Translations under genes and position numbers: made by a program | Notes under the pieces: generated by a model | Database searches by the model: none | Seen by the model: the letters and a program-made list of their open reading frames with translations, nothing else | Told to the model about the DNA's origin: nothing | From: Trichoplusia ni | Taxonomy: Eukaryota; Arthropoda; Insecta; Lepidoptera; Noctuidae | Length of the DNA stretch: 64,000 bases | Direction: 5' to 3' | Assembly (NCBI RefSeq): GCF_003590095.1 | Contig: NC_039488.1 | Span: 1,302,001 to 1,366,000 of the forward strand | In this document: in pieces, positions 58,816 through 64,000 of the stretch | Position numbering within the stretch: position 1 is the stretch's first letter | Layout of the letters: each line of letters starts with the position of its first letter

Positions 58816-60482
58816 TTGCAATGAAAGCGTAAAAATTGTAAATACATTTGAAATCGCTAAAATTGACTATGTTCCTGTACGAAAATATGTATACTTAAAA
58901 AAAAACCTTCCTCATAAATCACTTTATATATTAAAGAAAACCGCATCAAAATCCGTCGAGTAGTTTCAAAGATTTACGTGGTCAAGGCACAGAAACAGGC
59001 ACAGAAAAAGAGGTTCTGTTCGGTAATAATGTACTTATGTAGTGACTAGTGAAAAAAAAAATCTTTTTTGAGAAAAAAAAACGTGACAAATGGCGCCACA
59101 GCGAATTGAAACTTTTTTCGAAATTAAATATAACAAGTATTTTCTTAGGTACTATTAAATCATTTCGACTGAAAAAATGTACGAGCATGAACCTCAATTT
59201 ACACATAGGCTACTTTTTAACCGAATGCAAATGGAGGATAACGTGATTGATAGTTTATCTTAATAACGTCGAAATTAATGGGATTGGTACTGTAAAAATA
59301 TTTGCACAGTTACATTGGATTGCCCTTTATAACCTGACAGGTTATAAAGATTTAAACAACTGCAACTGTGCTGGCTAGTTTACTAACCAGATATTAATAA
59401 TAATTCCATCACGACCACATGTGATAACTCAATGAAAGGTATTACTTAATCGAAGTACCATCCTTTTTTGTCGAGACAATCATCACGACATTAGGATACA
59501 TGAAAAGATACCGTTCAATTATAGAATTTCGCACGCTGCGATCGGGTTCCCTTGGGGAAGGAGGATCTGAGATAGTAACATTGTTACTTTTCAGAGTACC
59601 ATTAATCAATCGAGGTGCGAAGCTATTGGCGTTCATCTAGCTTTTTCAATTTCTTCCATGTTTTAATTTAGTTGTGAATGATCACGAAACTTTCGATTGC
59701 GCGATGCAGGATTGATGACGTCATAAGTTAATATTTAAAGGATAATATAATATGTTTTATTATTAGTCCCCTTTTCGAGGACAGCGTTTCTGTCTAATTC
59801 CGCGTAGGCAACAACAACAACAAAACACCAACTGAAAACTCAAACAAAACGATATGTTTAAAATTATCCAAGAAATCTGTGAATATAGATCTCGAAATTA
59901 ATACTATTAGATATAAGTTTTTTACTGAGCACAATATGTGTTGACAAGCAAGTTATTACAACATAAGCTAGTCACGAACAAAAGTCCATGGAAAAAATCT
60001 TTTGAGACAGTTTTAATAACCTAATCTGTTCGAGCTAAGTTGCACACTTTGACTCACGTACGATTTTCATATGTAATGTTTTCTATAAATGCGTGACATT
60101 TAACATTATAATGTCGTACATCCAATTTTTATCGTCAAAGTTACTAAAATTTTATTTTTTCTCGGCCATAGTGAAGTACCTAGTCGAATACTTTTACAAA
60201 ATCGTGATTTAGTAAATAGCAGTATTGATTTGCTTTTATATAGCAAGTGTTTAAATTGAAATTGTATACTCTGTTTTTATTTTAAATCAGTCAACTATTT
60301 TCATATTTTTTATTGCATTAAATATATTGTGTTTAGTAATTTTCGAAAAACTACTTCTTTTCCACGATAAAATAATGTCAATACGATCAATTGGCAACAT
60401 TGGCTAAAAAAAATGGCTGGTGAGTAGCTAGTAACCACTGCCAACGTTTAACTTTAGTTGTTTGTTTATTGTATTTTAAATC

Positions 60483-62978
60483 ATGTCATTTTCAGATTTG
60501 TACGCAAAATATAATTGTACATATTGTCAAGAAGAAATTAATGGAGTTCGAGTAAGATGTGCGGAATGTATCGACTTTGATATTTGTTTGCAGGTAAAGT
60601 AGCTATGCTGCCATTTTTGTTTATTGTTTTGGCGCAAAATTTTAAATTGATTTGATAAAGTTATTTTTATCTTGTTTTCAGTGTTTCTCCCTGGGTGCTG
60701 AAATTGGATCACATAAAAATGACCATTCTTATCAATATATGGTGTGTAACTTTGGACATTTCTCTTTAAAATTTTTCATGATATATTATTCTTCACTAAC
60801 AATATCATCAATTGGCAGGACTCTGGAGCATTTGGAATATTTTTGGGCCGTAGCAGTTGGTCGGCAAATGAAGAGGTTCGATTACTGGATGCTATAGAAC
60901 AATTTGGCTTTGGAAACTGGGAAGATATAGCAAAACACATTGAAACACGAACACCTGAAGGTACTGAGTCAAAATGATTTCTTTATTAGATTAGATTCAA
61001 AAACATTGATATAGTTAGACTGTGTTTGAAGTTAATTTTGAAATTATTAAAACTACTATGGAAAAGCATATAAGTTTATCTTTTGTTGCGTATGTAATGT
61101 GTTTAATGTATAATTCTCTGTACATGTTTGCTGTTCTTAGTCATGTGATGGTTATTAATTACAGAGGCAAAAGACGAGTACATCACCAGATATTTGGAAG
61201 GTAGCATTGGGCGAGCAACATGGGGAAATCTGGAGAGTACGAGCCGCCCAACTTTAAACTCAGCAGATAAAGACGAGGGACCCCTGGGCCCCAGTGCTGT
61301 ATCCAGATTACCACATCTAGCTGTTACCACAGATGAAGCTGCCCAACTTGGATATATGCCGAATAGGGATGACTTTGAACGGGTATGTAATTTGTTTTAG
61401 CATAATGTGCCCAATATTATGAAAAATACCGATCATTTGACTTTTTTATTGGCACTATAAATAGTCATTTGTAGAGATCCTGTAGGATAACTGATATTTC
61501 TGTCAGACTTGATGAATAGATTTAGAGATATCAGCATAGAATATCATTACTTATGACTTCTTAGCGCCTTAGACATCTCAAGTTCCGCTTAAGTCATGTA
61601 ATGCTATATTTGTCTGGCCAATTAGTCTAGTGGCTTGAGGGCCTGACTGCTATATTGGAGGTTTTTGTGCTCAATTCCAATAAAGAGCAAAAATTTGCCA
61701 AAATGTCCTATAATAAATATGTAATGTATGTCAGTTATCTTGTCCGCATAATACAAGCATAGTGGTGGCTAGATCATGTTGTGTCAAAGTTGTTGACCAT
61801 CTCTTCCTGAAATATGGGACCATTTATACAACTTTAACAAGAATTCGTTGAATTGTATGACATCGTAAAACTGATGCATGTGTTGTGTATCTTCTTATGA
61901 TTCAGTTTGCATCTTGCTGTTTTTTATCGGTTAACAATGAATGTTTGCTTTCAGGAACATGATCATGAAGCAGAACAGTTAATATCAACACTATCTCTAA
62001 ACCCTGAAGACGATGAGTTGGATGTTGGTTAGTATAACATTTTATTACCGATGTTTGGTCCTTTATGACCTTTATTTACTCCAAGACCAACTAAGTAACA
62101 TGAATGACAATAGGTTATTATATTCGTACTCTCTTTTTCAGCACTCAAACTATCACAAGTGGATATCTACACACGCAGGCTTCGCGAAAGAACAAGGAGA
62201 AAGAGATTAGTAAGAGACTACCAACTTGTGTCCGTGTTTTTCAATAACCAGAGAAATAAACAAAAAACACTTGGAAAACTTGCCAAAGAGAAGAAGTGAG
62301 TGTTCTTACTACTATTCTTAGAATTTAACTTACTTTTAAGTTAGAACAATGATTATGTAAAATTACTTTGCCATTGATTTATGGAGGTGAACTCTTAAAG
62401 TACTAACTAGGGTATACTTCAACTAGACATACTAGATTTTAATGACCAGCTTTTGAACTCCACACTAGGTTGAGTCTTGTGGAAACCGTAAGTGCTATAG
62501 CTAGAATAACCACAGAATTTCATTGCTGTATACCAGTAATTTAAACACATATTTTGGAGAGCCACAAATCAGTTCTTATTTGTGAAGCCCCTCACGGTGA
62601 GGTTCAGCGTAGTGCCTGATTGCCAAGGCATGGGACCGCGGCAGATGCGTTTGCACTGACGCTTGTGACCGGCGCGCAGATGCGAGATCGTCGGCCTCGA
62701 ACATGATTGTTTGGATCGCCGGGACTTATCGCAATAATAATGTTCTAAGGGAGTTCACGGAGCGCCTGCGCTGGACGGCGCAGTTCTACGGGCGCGGCGA
62801 GCAGCTCGGCGTCGTGGCGGGGCTGTGGCGCGAGAGAGAGCTGCGCGTGAGGCTGGCGGAGCTGCACCGGTACCGCCTGGCCGGCGTCACGCGCCCCGAG
62901 GAGTGCGCGCACTACGAGCAGCACGCGGCGCGCCGCCGCCACCCCGCCGCGCCGCAGGACCTGCCCGACCGCCTCCTG
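60483..62978 (+). CDS. Ada2b: Transcriptional adaptor Ada2b (TADA2B), 5' part; 3' exons outside window
   Basis: Exons 60483-60593, 60682-60741, 60819-60960, 61165-61382, 61955-62027, 62142-62295, 62750-62978: 987 nt, 329 residues, all phases consistent. Ada2b is the SAGA-specific adaptor that links Gcn5 acetyltransferase to histone H3. An N-terminal ZZ zinc finger has CTYC at residues 12-15, then CAEC, C, C and His ligands (DLYAKYNCTYCQEE... CFSLGAEIGSHKNDHSYQY). A SANT domain follows (SSWSANEEVRLLDAIEQFGFGNWEDIAKHI). Then come the conserved QLGYMPNRDDFE block, the DVALKLSQVDIYTRRLRERT helix and EFTERLRW...RELRVRLAELHRYRLAGVT. This matches human TADA2B rather than TADA2A. The C-terminal SWIRM domain is not reached. 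Exon 7 ends at donor CTG|GTACTG inside the first unit of the 136-bp array. Confidence 0.95.
61613..61735 (+). repeat. Degraded SINE of the 10928 family
   Basis: TCTGGCCAATTAGTCTAGTGGC head, GCCTGACTGCTATATTGGAGG and a decayed B box. It is in an Ada2b intron. Confidence 0.55.
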
Positions 62979-63987
62979 GTACTGCACAATACTATACCCC
63001 GCTAGCTACCGCCTGGCCGGCGTCACGCGCCCCGAGGAGTGCGCGCACTACGAGCAGCACGCGGCGCGCCGCCGCCACCCCGCCGCGCCGCAGGACCTGC
63101 CCGACCGCCTCCTGGTACTGCACAATACTATACCCCGCTAGCTACCGCCTGGCCGGCGTCACGCGCCCCGAGGAGTGCGCGCACTACGAGCAGCACGCGG
63201 CGCGCCGCCGCCACCCCGCCGCGCCGCAGGACCTGCCCGACCGCCTCCTGGTACTGCACAATACTATACCCCGCTAGCTACCGCCTGGCCGGCGTCACGC
63301 GCCCCGAGGAGTGCGCGCACTACGAGCAGCACGCGGCGCGCCGCCGCCACCCCGCCGCGCCGCAGGACCTGCCCGACCGCCTCCTGGTACTGCACAATAC
63401 TATACCCCGCTAGCTACCGCCTGGCCGGCGTCACGCGCCCCGAGGAGTGCGCGCACTACGAGCAGCACGCGGCGCGCCGCCGCCACCCCGCCGCGCCGCA
63501 GGACCTGCCCGACCGCCTCCTGGTACTGCACAATACTATACCCCGCTAGCTACCGCCTGGCCGGCGTCACGCGCCCCGAGGAGTGCGCGCACTACGAGCA
63601 GCACGCGGCGCGCCGCCGCCACCCCGCCGCGCCGCAGGACCTGCCCGACCGCCTCCTGGTACTGCACAATACTATACCCCGCTAGCTACCGCCTGGCCGG
63701 CGTCACGCGCCCCGAGGAGTGCGCGCACTACGAGCAGCACGCGGCGCGCCGCCGCCACCCCGCCGCGCCGCAGGACCTGCCCGACCGCCTCCTGGTACTG
63801 CACAATACTATACCCCGCTAGCTACCGCCTGGCCGGCGTCACGCGCCCCGAGGAGTGCGCGCACTACGAGCAGCACGCGGCGCGCCGCCGCCACCCCGCC
63901 GCGCCGCAGGACCTGCCCGACCGCCTCCTGGTACTGCACAATACTATACCCCGCTAGCTACCGCCTGGCCGGCGTCACGCGCCCCGA
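62871..63987 (+). repeat. 136-bp perfect tandem array made from an Ada2b exon-intron junction
   Basis: Eight complete units (62871, 63007, 63143 ... 63823) and a 29-bp partial unit from 63959, with no differences seen. Each unit is 108 bp of Ada2b exon 7 (from TACCGCCTGGCC to CGCCTCCTG), then GTACTGCACAATACTATACC and CCGCTAGC. So every unit repeats the exon end, a splice donor and about 27 bases of intron that ends in an acceptor-like TAG. Unspliced, each unit ends the frame at TAG. After 63987 the sequence changes (AGCCGATCGTAGT). Confidence 0.95.
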
Positions 63988-64000
63988 AGCCGATCGTAGT

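Larger units (their letters stand above)
56178..60482. other. Gap before Ada2b, no gene seen
   Basis: AT-rich non-coding DNA. It holds two related repeat stretches at 58198-58566 and 58690-58815. The Ada2b promoter and 5' UTR should be just left of 60483. No convincing exons on either strand. Confidence 0.55.

Noticed and set aside
62580..62700. GC-rich stretch between Ada2b exons 6 and 7 as an extra exon
   Set aside because: Exons 6 and 7 join in phase and align continuously with TADA2B; the stretch has no suitable frame.
62871..63987. CRISPR-like or satellite array
   Set aside because: Units are contiguous without variable spacers and derive from a coding exon, in a eukaryotic gene.

Overview
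The window is nuclear DNA of an insect, almost certainly a moth or butterfly. Genes have many short exons with GT-AG introns. Intergenic DNA and introns are AT-rich and littered with tRNA-derived SINEs, MITE-like inverted repeats and LINE tails of lepidopteran type. There is one BEL/Pao LTR retrotransposon. The five real genes are conserved eukaryotic genes recognised by direct reading. I assembled exon structures by hand from splice sites and reading phase. Placement within Lepidoptera (perhaps Noctuoidea) is inference.

Layout. Positions 25-4220 are a complete-ended but internally deleted BEL/Pao element on the minus strand, sitting in an intron of the first gene. Positions 6241-12849 (+) hold the last four coding exons of Aquarius (AQR), the intron-binding spliceosomal helicase. 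Positions 14769-25769 (-) hold a whole 15-exon C1-tetrahydrofolate synthase (MTHFD1, Drosophila pugilist), convergent with AQR. A 6 kb repeat-rich gap follows. Positions 31875-46880 (-) hold a whole 27-exon spindle-E (TDRD9 orthologue), the DExH/Tudor helicase of the piRNA pathway. A gap of about 4.6 kb follows. Positions 51481-55432 (-) hold a nine-exon WDR37. After about 5 kb of non-coding DNA, 60483-62978 (+) holds the first seven exons of Ada2b (TADA2B). Its seventh exon runs into a perfect 136-bp tandem array that fills the rest of the window.

The genes do not form a pathway: they are housekeeping or germline neighbours. The two that touch each other functionally with the repeats are spindle-E (transposon silencing) and the young retrotransposon beside it, but that is only co-location.

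Most worth a second look: (1) the exon-derived 136-bp array that duplicates a splice donor in Ada2b; (2) at least 14 copies of a 13-bp motif, CACGGCGATGAAA and variants, scattered through one MTHFD1 intron; (3) a one-base frameshift in an otherwise intact spindle-E; (4) a BEL element with identical LTRs, a target duplication and a tRNA-Tyr primer site but a disabled reverse transcriptase; (5) several strong hairpins outside any gene.
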